This document shows, in pieces, positions 54,186-64,000 of a stretch of 64,000 nt of DNA. This stretch comes from Hippasteria phrygiana (Eukaryota > Echinodermata > Asteroidea > Valvatida > Goniasteridae): NCBI GenBank assembly GCA_037893225.1, contig JAZGUH010000541.1:558001-622000 (forward strand). Reading direction: 5' to 3'. How positions within the stretch are numbered: position 1 is the stretch's first letter; each line of letters opens with the position of its first letter. The notes beneath the pieces were generated by a model that had not been told where the DNA came from, ran no database searches, and worked only from the letters and a program-made list of their open reading frames with translations. A program made the translations under genes and the position numbers.

Positions 54186-54483
54186 CTAATGTAGCAGGAT
54201 TGTTATGCTGAGTAAACAAATACCAACCACTAGCAATATACATTACATGGAGTTTTGGCTGGTAATCTGGTTTTATTGAGCAAGATTGTTTTATTTGTGC
54301 TGAAGCAAATGTTTGTACTTAATTAGCTCTATGAAATTGCCCCCATGCCTCACAACTATACGACATTATCTGAATGCTCGTTTTCATTTGACGTAGGCCT
54401 CCGTGTTTTCAATTCTGCACGTAGAATCTTCTCAGTTTAGCCGTGTTAGAGGGCGCTATAATTGGGTTCCAAACGAGCTATTT

Positions 54484-54790
54484 AAGGGTGCACCACACTA
54501 ATTCCAGCTCCATTGACAACAGTGTAAAATCAACAAAGTTCAGGGCCCAATAACCTGTACCCCAGCATCACTGGGGTCTACACAAACAAATGCCACTTAT
54601 TGTCTGATCTTTTGTCTGTCCATTTCTTTTCTATTTTTGGGGGTTAACCAATTACATTTTTAATTATTGACACAAAACAAACCCACCTCCAAAAAAGTCC
54701 TATTTCCCAAGCCGATCAACAGCCATTTTTAACATGGCATCCCTCCACTTTCTCGGGCAAATAGGACCCATTTTTCAACAGTAATTTTAT
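54484..54790. mobile_element. Partial copy of the 9967 family
   Basis: Begins with the family end GGGTGCACCACACTAA, then CCATTGACAACAGTGTAAAA, and later matches the inverse of about 10150-10250 (AAGTGGAGGGATG...AAAAATGGC). The opposite end is missing, so the copy is truncated. Confidence 0.65.
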
Positions 54791-54996
54791 CAAGTCTGCA
54801 CACAGATGGAAGCCCAGAAACCAGGGAGTTGATGCTGGGCTATGTTTACACAATCCAACAATTTTTGGAGGCACAAACTCTCCTCGAACTTCGCAATAAA
54901 CTGGTCGATTTTATATAAAGGCCTATTTGAAAGACTAAATCTAAAATATTGTAAATTATTGTGCACTTCCTGATCTATAGGCCTATACAACATCTG

Positions 54997-55617
54997 CAGC
55001 CGATTTCACGAAACCTTGCGCAATTGCGCAACTCTACTTACGCCACAATTTATTGCGTAAGTTGCGCAACATTTTAAAATCGATTTCACGAAAGTTACGC
55101 AGAGCGTAAGTCGCTGACTTGCGCCACAAATTATGGCGTAACTTACGCACTCGTTTTAGGTGGCTTAATAAGTTGTTGGCACAAAACATCGAAATGATGA
55201 CTTAGCTAGCTGAGCGTGAGCACAGCAGAGCCGTTAGTTGTTCAAATCATTAATTAAATTCACTAGATTATTTCAGAGAGTAATGAAATGATCATCCGCT
55301 GCAGGTTTACCTGTGAGATATTTCCGAAAGTTGCCATCATTTTTTTTTCCGGAGCGATGTTTCAAAAGTGAAAAGTTTCAAAATGGCGCCTCACAGTTTA
55401 ATTTTACGACTGTTCCATGTATTTTTATTGTTGTACTAAAACAGTCGTCGTAAAAGCGGCAATCAGCCTCGTCCGCGATGTATAAAATAAATACATTGCG
55501 CAGCTACGCACTGTTTCGTGAAATGGATCGCAAGGATGTAGCGCAGCTGCGCAACATTTTTATAGCGCAAGTCTTACGCAATGGCGTAAGTTGCGCACGG
55601 TTTCGTGAAATCGGCTG
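54997..55617. mobile_element. 621-bp MITE with CTG duplication, Harbinger-like
   Basis: The ends CAGCCGATTTCACGAAACC and the inverse GTTTCGTGAAATCGGCTG are flanked by CTG on both sides (54994-54996 and 55618-55620), a CWG duplication as in PIF/Harbinger. Inside each end the motif is repeated (cgatttcacgaaagttacgc at about 55081; gcactgtttcgtgaaatgga at about 55508), and GCGTAAGTTGCGCA words are scattered in both orientations. Non-coding. Confidence 0.8.
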
Positions 55618-55620
55618 CTG

Positions 55621-56765
55621 GTGTGAATATTGCCCACTTGGCATATTGGACGGTTTTCAACCGGCAAAAATGACCTATTACTTTTTGTTAATCCATGTCA
55701 GCATGAAAAACGAATGGTGGCGCTCTTCATGCACTATGGTTTTGGCAAATACAATTCATGATTTGAAAAATTATTTCCCAAACCTATGGTGGTTTTGAAG
55801 GGATATCGGATTCGCAGTTGGTGAATATTGACGTCAACATTCGCGTCAGATAACATTCACTTCTTCCTCTCCGTTCGCAAAAACTGACGTCAATCATTCG
55901 CGTCAAAATCCGCTGAAGGTTACCTTTGCCGTTCTCCCTTGAGGTGGGAATTTTTACTTTCAGAAAGCTTGCGTAGACGCGGGGGAGTTGATGTTTTCAT
56001 TATTAGACACAACTTTAATTTAATTTAATTTTAAGTTTTAATAAAAACAAGATTTTTGCACTCTGAAACATCTGATTTTTAATACAAGTCCTTAATGGCG
56101 TAGTTCGACAAACTCTCCGACCTGTTAAAGTACGAACAGACCTTAGGCCAAACAAAAATTGTTGTGTTGCCCTCGGACTGACCGACAGTAAAAATAGACA
56201 GAATCAGGGTCGCCGGGTGTATTTTATTGGGTTTTTTATAAACAAAATCAATAAAAATAATTCAGCATCGCAGCCTCAAAAAGTGTTTGTATTTGATGCA
56301 CCTTATTTAGTTTATGCGTATTTTCATGTAAAAAAAAATGAAACCAGGGGGTTCGTCCAACGTTTAGACCTAAACACGCCCACACGATCGTGAAGATGAC
56401 TTCGATCCGTCGCGCTCGTCAAAGCTCCATTCGGGCTGAAGAGTGGGCTACGGGTGTAGCTAAAAACCCTAATATTTGGCACTGGGGAGGTCTACATGTA
56501 GTAAGAAAATAAAAGGACAGCGCATGTAAAAATGATGTGTACATACAACTATTTCAATGTCTTTTATTAAGATGTATAAATATATTGTAGCGGAAGAGTC
56601 AAATCGAATCGGAAAAAACTTCATCATATCACATCGAGTGTTCATGGGTTATTTTGGAGAGTTTTTGAACTTTTGTGATATTTTTAAAGAATGAGTTCCT
56701 TTTATTACCAAACAGAATTTGCGACCTCTTACATGCGTAAAATGGGACGATTTTAAAAGAATTTC
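55621..56765. other. Non-coding DNA, no gene recognised
   Basis: At 55828-55915 the words TGAATATTGACGTCAACATT and CTGACGTCAATCATTCGCG recall the repeat at 60.5 kb. Nothing else identified. Confidence 0.5.
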
Positions 56766-57035
56766 TGAGCATGGCACGTAGTTCTGAGCAGTGCATGCGC
56801 GCGTAGTTCTGGGCATGCGCGCATAGTTCTGAGCATGCGCGCGTAGTTCTGATCTCTATCCAGTTTATAGAGATCACAGTGGTGAGAACAATAGAAAAGG
56901 ACCGGTGTGTCTGCTGCCACCAACGTCTCAAAAGTCTCCCATTTTAAAACCCCTTCTGTTTGTTAGTTCAAATAAAACAATTAAACATTCTTATGTTATT
57001 GTGTGACAACAAGGTGAACTGGATATTGAATTGAA
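56742..57035 (+). repeat. Dispersed repeat, copy 4 of 4, split
   Basis: gacgattttaaaagaatttc at about 56742 and gtgtgacaacaaggtgaact at 56999 match the first and last blocks of copy 1; the minisatellite and about 120 bp lie between. Confidence 0.4.
56766..56875. repeat. Minisatellite, TAGTTCTGAGCATGCGCGCG unit, plus hairpin
   Basis: TAGTTCTG recurs at 56779, 56804, 56824 and 56844, giving units of 25, 20 and 20 bp built on TAGTTCTGAGCATGCGCGCG. The array runs into a small hairpin GATCTCTAT...ATAGAGATC at 56851-56875. Confidence 0.8.
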
Positions 57036-57059
57036 GTGCTATACATGTATTAAACAACA

Positions 57060-57490
57060 CCACGAACTGACACTCTAGCGCGTGAGTGCCCGCACGCGCG
57101 CGTATTTTACAGAACCGAGTAATTTTCGTTTTAACGAACCGACACCCAAGTACAGCAGCGCGCGCTAACCACATTTTCACATTTTCACGAACTGAAACCG
57201 TTCTTAATTTCACGAGTTTAGAGGTTTTCAGTTCAATGTTTCTGTAACCCCACAAGTATACAGATTAAGTAGATTCGTGTAAGCTTTTAAAGCGTTTTTC
57301 TTGGAATGGTATTTCCGCAATGCTTGCGTGTCAATTCGTGAAAACGAAAATTCTCCAGCGAGTCAGTGCCCGATGTGCGCGCGCACACCTGGGTGTCAGT
57401 TCGTGAAACCGAAATTTACTCAGTACGCGGTTTCACGAACTGACACCCAGGTGCGCGGAGTGTCAGTTTGTGAAAACAGTGACGATTATT
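57060..57490. repeat. Hairpin array built on TGTCAGTTCGTGAAA
   Basis: The motif TGTCAGTTCGTGAAA and its inverse occur at least seven times, separated by CG-rich linkers. The best pair (57386-57453) has 25 or 26 exactly complementary bases per arm starting CACCTGGGTGTCAGTTCG, with a 16-base loop. Adjacent units differ by substitutions. This looks like a foldback satellite. Confidence 0.75.
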
Positions 57491-57646
57491 TGTTAGCCTT
57501 AGATTTTTAGTTATTACCTTTCCAATGACACATTCCACAAAAAAATCGATTGAAGATAAGTGTCACAGTTAATTTCAAATAGCAGTTACAATTTCTGCAA
57601 TAGACGAGGGACGCAGAGTAAACACCCGCCCTCCCGCCAAAACTAT

Positions 57647-57870
57647 CACTGTAAAACATTTGCCAGTAATTTTACTGTCAAACAGGTTGCCAACGAAAAA
57701 CCGTAAAATTACTGTCAGATACGGGCTCCTGAAATGACGTTGACCGTAACTTCTGCACAGATTCCCCGTTAGTTTAACGGGAATTTGCCGTGAAACGTCT
57801 CTTTACAGTAGGGTTGAAGCAAAAACGGTACAAAACCGTAAAAATTACTGGAAGTGCACAGTAAATTTAC
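57647..57870. mobile_element. Degraded MITE, CACTGTAAAAC end
   Basis: Starts CACTGTAAAACATTTGCCAG and contains several forms of ACCGTAAAATTACTGT in both orientations. The right end is unclear, so the limits are approximate. Confidence 0.45.
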
Positions 57871-58462
57871 AGGAATCCAATGCAGCGGCGGTATACTGCG
57901 TAATTTTGTATGTGTGTAAATATTAAGTTTTCACTAACAATATGCAGTTTTAGAGGCATTTTTGGGTTAGCGTTATCTGTCGTAAAATGAAGGGGATTTA
58001 CTTAAGGGGATCACGATCAAAAATTCGGGTTAAACAAGCGTTCACAGTGCGTATAAAATTCCATTTTTTAAACTACATGAAAACAAAGGAATGTCCGCAC
58101 TATATGGAACGTAAAGCTGGTTGTATGTTTGTGTGTTGTTTTTTTGAATCTGTTTGATGGTTTGTTTTGTTTGCTTGCTTTGTTTATGTTAATGTTTTCT
58201 AATTGTTTGTTTGTTTGTGTTTGTTTTTGTTTTTTCCTTGTTTGATTTTTGTTTGTTTTGTCAGTAGTTTTGTTTACTTGTATATTTGTCTGTTTTGCTA
58301 TGTCTTTTTGTATTCGTTAAGTACGTTTTTGAACATGTTTGTCATCTGCCCACCTTCCCCAAATCCTTCCTGCTATGTTTTGTATTTCCCTTATGCCCCA
58401 CCCCCACTTGATTCTTTCATTCTTCTTTAATGGGTTTGTGTGTATTTTGAGTGTTGTCTGTT
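57871..58462. other. Non-coding DNA, T/G-rich
   Basis: 58120-58330 is a low-complexity tract of TTTG and TTTTG words. The plus frame across it is a composition artefact. Confidence 0.6.
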
Positions 58463-58466
58463 TTTA

Positions 58467-59676
58467 AAGAGCAACTAAAACGCCAATTTTTTGTGTGACT
58501 TTTTTGACTTTTCCGACAGTTTAAATACTCTTTTAACTGATAGAGAATAGTTTGCAGACGAGAGGGGTTTTTTAAATTAAAAAAAAGGGTTGTTATTCTG
58601 AACCATTTATCCTGTTTCGCGAAAGCTCATTATGTATGTTAAATGTATGTACGTGACCCCGTGACGTACACGTGTAGAGTCGGTTGATGCTACAGCCAAA
58701 CACCATGCATGTACGTACGTGGAGTTGATGCTGCTGAAGAGTTTTTGTCGACCTAACTCCTCCGTTTTCCCGTCTATTTTGTCTAATTTTGATATTATTT
58801 CAGTACGAGCATGGTTCTGAGATAATCATTATGCCTCGATCGTGTGTAGTTAGGGGTTGCACGAGGAACAGCGACAAAAACCCTGACCTAACCTTACTGC
58901 GATTCCCAGTGCTGAATGGAGTTCAAAGGCGACAGTGGGTCCGCTTTGTAGACAATACAATATCTGATTTTGGGCTGTCGAAATGGTCGAAAATATGTGC
59001 AGAACATTTCGCCAAAGACTGTATAGATGATAGTGTTAGTATGAAAACTCAGCTGGGTTTGAAGGCACAATTCCGTTTGAAGGCTGGAGCCATTCCAACT
59101 CGAGGCACCGAGCATTCCAATCGTGCCCCGGACTCACGCGCACCACCGCGACGACGTTCAATGCGGTTGCCGTCTCGAGCAGCCAGAGCCCCGGCCGTCT
59201 CCCTGTCCACGCTCGCTTGACTCAACTTGCATTGTACAGGCACGGTACCGCATGCGCTGCATGCGATTGAGTCTGGTACCTTATAACAGAAATTGTGTGT
59301 ATAGTTCTGAGAAGGGGCGGGTCCTTATGAGGGCTGCATAAGCAAAGTCGCCAGACTAGAGTATAGCATCAGCTCACACACAACTCACCGCGCAGGTCCC
59401 AATAAAAGCCGACTGCAAACAAAGAAAAGTATGACTCATAACTAGCTTTTCAGCAAGAACAAGCCTACAACCCCAATTCTAAATGTGTCTCACAAAGATG
59501 TCAACACTTTAAAATATGTTTATCGTAGTGTTACACCTGAATCATGAGCAAAAAGCACAGCAACTCCAAGGTAATACTAGCCTTAGACAAAACAATACGT
59601 ACAGACTCCACGTAAAACATTGTCGTATAATAACCATGACGTCATATGTTTCTACACGTATACGTCAATACTATAC
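58467..59676 (+). mobile_element. THAP-A element, copy 2, right end missing
   Basis: After TTAA (58463-58466 or so) the left end AGAGCAACTAAAACGCCAA begins a stretch that matches 33461-34630 closely. Homology stops after TACACGTATACGTCAATACT (about 59676), about 190 bp before the right end seen in copy 1. The element is therefore truncated, but its THAP exon is whole. Confidence 0.75.
58831..59220 (+). CDS. THAP-domain protein (element-encoded), 129 codons
   Basis: The ATG at 58831 starts MPRSCVVRGCTRNSDKN. Cys5, Cys10, Cys56 and His59 form the C2CH zinc site, Trp36 and Trp52 are in place, and AIPT (87-90) marks the end of the domain. An Arg/Ala-rich tail follows to TGA at 59218-59220. A splice acceptor (ATTATTTCAG, about 58793) lies 28 bases upstream, so this is an internal or second exon. 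It shares only the domain signature with the THAP-B exon, so the two belong to different families. Likely role: DNA binding of a Kolobok-type transposase whose catalytic part is lost. Confidence 0.75.
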   Translation: MPRSCVVRGCTRNSDKNPDLTLLRFPVLNGVQRRQWVRFVDNTISDFGLSKWSKICAEHFAKDCIDDSVSMKTQLGLKAQFRLKAGAIPTRGTEHSNRAPDSRAPPRRRSMRLPSRAARAPAVSLSTLA

Positions 59677-60499
59677 GTAGATAAACGACTAAGTAATCCG
59701 TCCACAATTAATGTTAAGTAAAATCGAAGAAAAATCAAGTTTCCTCAAAATATAACGAAATCCTTGAATGTAACTACAAATGAAATTTAACAGCTGTATA
59801 TATATTTAATGAATACTTGGCCTGATAATAACACTTAAACAAGAATAGAAATTGCCATACCTGTAAAATGGCGAAGAGAGAAAACAAAACGTGCTGCTGT
59901 GTCTTCAGCCATGGACAGAATGACTTGATCGCAGCGCAAAGCCCGCGAAATTTAAAGAAGGTAGAGGGCGCAACGCAAGTAATTTAAATAATAATACATA
60001 CATAGAAGTTGACAGGCCAATACCAAAATTGAAAGGGAGGGGGGGGGGGGGGGGGGGTGTTAAGATATGACTCCTTATGTTTCTAATTGTCACATATACC
60101 TGTTCTTATCGATGATTTATTCTAGATCATAAGTATTTTGTTTTGCCTAATCGACTATTCTTGTTTCTTGTAATATTCCAGACCAAATTACCAAACCGTG
60201 CCTGGTTTGTCAAACCCTAGCAATATGCACCTGCAGGATTATAGAGTCAGAGAGAAAAAAAGTATGCACATTTGAACAAGCAACCCGAATATTGTGCCTT
60301 CAATAATTCTTCAGTTATTTTATGTAAAATGGAAAGGTAAAATAATTTGTTCGTGTACTAAAGTGTGCTAACTGGTCTCTGTTGCAAAAACGTAACCTAA
60401 AAAACTGAGTTTTGTAGAAGATTTACAGAAAAGTGTTTCCAGAATCTGCTGAGTTTATGCAACTCCCTTTGCTGCATGCGTTCTATTTTTTTTAATTTG
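59677..60499. other. Non-coding DNA, no gene recognised
   Basis: AT-rich; a G19 run lies at 60039-60057. Confidence 0.5.
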
Positions 60500-60563
60500 C
60501 GACTAAGTTCGCACGCGCACATGGACTTGACAACCAGCACCTTGCTTGCTGATACAAAAATTT

Positions 60564-60846
60564 ACGTGAATATTTGCGACCGGAGTGCGGGGTGTGATTT
60601 TTTTGACGCGAATATTGACGTGAATATTTTGTGGCCGGAGAGCAGGACGTAACATTTTTGACGTGAATATTGACGTGAATATTTGTGGTCCGAGAGCGGG
60701 ACGTAACATTTTTGACGCGAATATTGACGTGAATATTTGCGAGCGGAGAGCGGGACGTGATATTTTTGTCGCGATTGACGTGAATATTCACGTATTTGGG
60801 GCAAGTCGTGAAATTTTGTTGTGAATATTGACGTCAATATTCACAA
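60564..60846. repeat. Minisatellite of about 54 bp with palindromic TGACGTCA end
   Basis: ACGTGAATATT recurs at 60564, 60618, 60673, 60727 and 60778 (periods 54, 55, 54, 51). Each unit contains a TTTTTGACGCGAATATTGACG block and a CGGAGAGCGGGACGT block. The array ends in a 28-bp perfect palindrome (60819-60846) with half TTGTGAATATTGAC, whose centre TGACGTCA is a CRE core. Confidence 0.85.
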
Positions 60847-61250
60847 TTGTCCCACCAGGGCCACCATACAGGACCCTTCACCCCAACCAAAAGTAAATGT
60901 ATCTTCCCAGCGCCACCGCCAGCCAACTCTGGCCTATTTTTAGACCGCAACAAATAGACTGCTTTATTCCCTAACTCGTTCCTCGAACGTGAATAAAATA
61001 TTTTCTCATGCGCCTAACCTCTGTAGTTTACAACCTGTAATAGAGACATGTTAGAAATACACACCTGTATTTGGGGAGCACCGATCTTGATGACAAGCAT
61101 GGAGTGGACACCTGTCCCCTCCTAAGTAGGAGATTAAAGAACGGGCAAAGGTCAGTTCAATCCAAAATCTGATCTTTATTAATTTCAAAGGTTTCCAATA
61201 ATTCAATAAAGGTAACACAAAGTATATATTACATTTCTTTAACTTGATGT
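60847..61250. other. Probable 3' region of the DIRS-type element
   Basis: No frame. On the minus strand an AATAAAG word near 61172-61185 follows the recombinase stop by about 70 bp. I could not recognise the element's terminal repeat. Confidence 0.4.
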
Positions 61251-62237
61251 CTAAATTCCCAGGTTTAAGGACACTTGCAACCTGCTTTGTTCGGAGTCTT
61301 CAACGTATCCATCTTTTGCGGTTTCAGATCTCCAGCGGCCATGTTTCTTAAACAAACGATCTGGCACACCATTATTAGCGGCCGCTGAGGCTCCCCCTGC
61401 TCTCGGGCTATGCAGCCCGAACCGTTTCGGATCTAGGCCCACGGAGGAGAGAGCGGCTTTCAGTAACTCTAAACATCGAGAATAAGAGTGTTTACCATGT
61501 TTCAGTTCGTATTTGTCTTGCGACTTCAGGTATTGCAAAGGTCTAAAAAGAAAATCCTCATCGCTCTCATCGTGTAATTGCGCCACTTCAATGTACCTGC
61601 GTAACATACTGACTGGACATGTGGAAGTATTAGTCGCTCCAACTAATACCCAAGCACCCTGCCTGTATATGTCTGTTTTACTCTTGGAAATAAATATATT
61701 AACATGAGATACATATTGCTTTACGTCACATCGGCGAATATTAACGAGCTCCGCATGTCTGAGAAAACCTGCAAAGAATACAAGGGTCATTGCGCATAAC
61801 CTTAAGTCAGACAAACTGTTGGAAGTGCCGTACTTGTCTGCTAATGCTCTCAGTATATCTGGGGTAATCGGATCTTTCTTAGTGACCGGTCTAGCTAAGA
61901 GCTTCTTTATACCCTGTAGTACTGTATGTAAAAATGCACCGTTACAGGGATTCTCATTACCTGGTAAGCAATCATGCTTCCATTTAACAGCATAAAAGAT
62001 TGACTCAACTCTGGAGTATGGCGCACCGGCTTGATATAAAGAAATAAAGTACCGACTTATATTAGACTGGGTTGCTGGTAAACAAGTCACATTATGTTGC
62101 ATGCACCAGTTCTGCCAACTTGCAAAAGCTCTTTGGTACTTAATGACTGTATTCGGTGCTCTGGACGCCGATAGCACCCCCCGCAAAGTTTTGTTGTATT
62201 CAGTATCTTCTGTGTCCAACCTGCAAATATATAACAT
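61251..62237 (-). CDS. DIRS-type retrotransposon tyrosine recombinase
   Basis: The 328-codon frame is a phage-integrase-fold tyrosine recombinase that would insert the element's DNA copy. An N-terminal SAM-like core-binding part (TVIKYQRAFASWQNWC) precedes the catalytic domain with Arg160 (FLRHAEL), Lys in KSKTD, His276 and Arg279 (HSPRAGG), His299 (KKHGRW) and the nucleophile Tyr311 (GYVED). All are present and the frame is intact. The ATG at 62237 may not be real: a good acceptor (TATTTGCAG) lies at 62221, so the coding exon may begin at 62220, spliced from the upstream Pol part. The companion reverse transcriptase is at 62568-64000. Confidence 0.88.
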   Translation of the reverse strand: MLYICRLDTEDTEYNKTLRGVLSASRAPNTVIKYQRAFASWQNWCMQHNVTCLPATQSNISRYFISLYQAGAPYSRVESIFYAVKWKHDCLPGNENPCNGAFLHTVLQGIKKLLARPVTKKDPITPDILRALADKYGTSNSLSDLRLCAMTLVFFAGFLRHAELVNIRRCDVKQYVSHVNIFISKSKTDIYRQGAWVLVGATNTSTCPVSMLRRYIEVAQLHDESDEDFLFRPLQYLKSQDKYELKHGKHSYSRCLELLKAALSSVGLDPKRFGLHSPRAGGASAAANNGVPDRLFKKHGRWRSETAKDGYVEDSEQSRLQVSLNLGI

Positions 62238-62567
62238 TTATAAGATATATGTAGGAACACCGTATAAACAATTCTTAAGATATCCCTCCCGAATTTGTAA
62301 TGACTCGTAAATCCCTCAGTAGTGACGTTTTGCAGTTCTGTGCAAACGTAGGCTTTTTCTTCATTGACTATTGCCCTGCGGCAGTCAATCTCTTAGCCAA
62401 GCGGCTGACATTGGTCTACTTCAGAATTACGCAATACCATTGTCTCACATAGCCATACGGTTATAAAATAACCCCAGTGGGTTATAAACTTTTAGCACCT
62501 TCCATGCGTTTCGGTATGTTGTGTGGGAATGGATTCCAGTGGCTACACTTTGCTCGGTAGAAAATGC

Positions 62568-64000
62568 TCATGCGCAAAATCCCGATAACCGCATACACAA
62601 GACTCCGCTCATAAATTCAGGTGAACCAAACACAGAATTCTGATTTCTGCTTTGAGTAAAGATCCCTTCGGGATTCTTAAATTCCATTACGCGAATCACC
62701 ATGGTCTTAAAAGAACTAGATTCTGAAAAGAGTAACGGCCAGAACGGTGCAGAGGGCCAAGCGGGGACTACTAAGGTCCCTTGGGCTTTACAAACTTTGA
62801 GATGTCTTAGTACATCCGGAATTCTGTTAATGGGTGGGACCAGCCAATTATTAAGGCCTGACCAATTACATGTAAAAGCATCCACTTTGTCAGTGTCAGG
62901 ACACCAATATTTGGAGTTAAACACTGGAAGTTTAGTGTTAAGGTCGTCAGCAAAGCGATCAACATGGTGTGGGCCCCATATCTCATCAATAAATTTAAAG
63001 AACAAAGTCGATACTCCCCAATCATCGAAATCAAACTCTCGGCTTAATGCATCTGCTTTCTGGTTTTCGATTCTAGGCAACCATTGTATGTGAAACTTGA
63101 TGCCATGCTTCCTGCAAATTTCAAAAATCTCTAAGCTCAGAGACTGTAGTTCAGAAACCATGCTGCCTTTCCTGACAATAGATACAACTCCTCTATTGTC
63201 CGTGAAAAACTTTGTCGTTCTGTCATAACTTGCTAGCGAATGCTCGCAAAGCTCGGTTAACTGCTTGTAACTCTCTCCAAGTGGAGCTCTTACCTCCCTC
63301 TTCTTTGCTCCGATTAGCCTGGAGCTCCATACCTCCACATTCTGCGGTCCATGCCCCGCAGCCTGTGCCGCTTGCATCGGTATACACAAGTGCCTGTGGA
63401 ATGAGATATTCGCCAACAAATCTGTTATTCAGTTTCATGCACTTAGATTTCCAGAAGAAGATTTCTTCAATTAATTTGTTTCCACTGTCAATGTCGTATA
63501 TTCTGTCCCAGTGGACTCTTATTATTAATCTCATAATGGAGGTATCTAGTTTTGAGCTGTGTTATGTCACCGAACACAGAGCCGAGGGATATAAGTTTCC
63601 CTGTAAGTTTGGCTAGTCTTCTGGCCGACGTTTTGGGGAGAGCAGTCAAGGTGTCAATTAAACACTGTTGTGTGTCTACCATTCTTCTTGAAGTGATTTT
63701 GAATGATCCTTACTCTCCGTCCCAAGTAAGGCCTAACCAGTCCAAAGTCTGGGTGGGGACCCACTGGGATTTTTCAACATTGGGAACAAATCCCGATTCC
63801 AAAAGATCAGATTTAACGGCCTGTGCCGCTACATTACACATGTTCTCGGTATTCTCCCTTCCCCAACCGTCATCTAAGAATAACACAAGGAAGATGCCTT
63901 TTTTTCGCCAGTGCTGTACCAGTGGTCTCAGACATTTTGTAAACACATAGGGGGCTGTTGCTAAACCAAAAGGCAACACTGAAAAAGAAAAGAATTCTGT
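62568..64000 (-). pseudogene. DIRS-type reverse transcriptase/RNase H, broken, cut by window edge
   Basis: From the window edge down the minus strand: RT palm MLPFGLATAPYVFTKCLRPL and LFLDDGWG (63710-63979), a stop at 63710-63712 inside conserved sequence (LTWDGE, then GSFKITSRR), the RT connection (63488-63682), RNase H with VYTDASGTGCGAW and WRELQAVNRAL (63223-63400), then a frame change and TDNRGVVSIV, HIQWLPRIENQKADALSREF (63000-63200), followed by the VDRFA...YWCPDTDKVDAF and NQNSVFG segments that follow RNase H in DIRS/Ngaro-like elements. One stop and at least two frameshifts (near 63230 and 63500) disable it. No methyltransferase domain is seen before the recombinase, which leans to the Ngaro-like side. 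Confidence 0.85.

Noticed and set aside
60564..60846. CRISPR-like repeat array
   Set aside because: Units are adjacent without unique spacers, vary in sequence and lie in animal DNA next to retrotransposons.

Overview
This is animal nuclear DNA with one recognisable host gene and a dense load of transposable elements. There are no operons and almost no long open frames; coding sequence is split by GT/AG introns. The element mix (a Ty3/gypsy element with an intact pol, a DIRS-type tyrosine-recombinase retrotransposon, THAP-encoding elements at TTAA sites, piggyBac, hAT, Harbinger-like and other short inverted-repeat elements), the G/C homopolymer runs and the frequent words taggcctat and tacatgta suggest a marine invertebrate deuterostome, perhaps an echinoderm. 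The organism assignment is inference.

Layout. From 1 to about 27.2 kb there is no confident gene: unique AT-rich DNA with short foldback elements, a tRNA-derived SINE pair around a foldback repeat (20.0-21.0 kb), hairpins (22.7-23.0 kb) and a 1.7 kb palindromic element (24.1-25.8 kb). One candidate first exon, coding for a signal peptide, lies at 17.35-17.42 kb on the minus strand. From 27.2 to 29.8 kb a gypsy integrase fragment abuts a LINE fragment that carries a MITE. From 30.5 to 35.8 kb lie two MITEs, a decayed piggyBac transposase and two different THAP-carrying TTAA elements joined at one TTAA. Two hAT-like MITEs with 8-bp target duplications follow (37.9 and 39.0 kb).

The host gene, 39.46-53.18 kb on the minus strand, is a monocarboxylate-transporter (SLC16/MCT) homologue of four recognised exons with consistent splice phases. 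The third exon is one base short, giving a frameshift. Its 11.45 kb second intron holds the most striking structure of the window, a nest of insertions: a TTAA/THAP element (41324-51953) was hit by an element with 1.53 kb terminal inverted repeats, AG...CT ends and a 6-bp duplication (41542-51222), whose left arm was then hit by a gypsy element (41646-46847, 5-bp duplication). The undisturbed right arm supplies the empty site for the gypsy insertion. The long-TIR element has the end structure reported for Polinton/Maverick elements but is only about 4.5 kb without the gypsy copy, and carries a highly acidic reading frame I do not recognise.

From 53.2 kb on there are more inverted-repeat elements (53.25-54.19, 54.48-54.79, 55.00-55.62 kb), satellite-like hairpin arrays (56.8, 57.1-57.5, 60.5-60.85 kb), a second copy of the first THAP element (58.46-59.68 kb) and, at the right edge, a DIRS-type retrotransposon on the minus strand with an intact tyrosine recombinase frame but a broken reverse transcriptase/RNase H.
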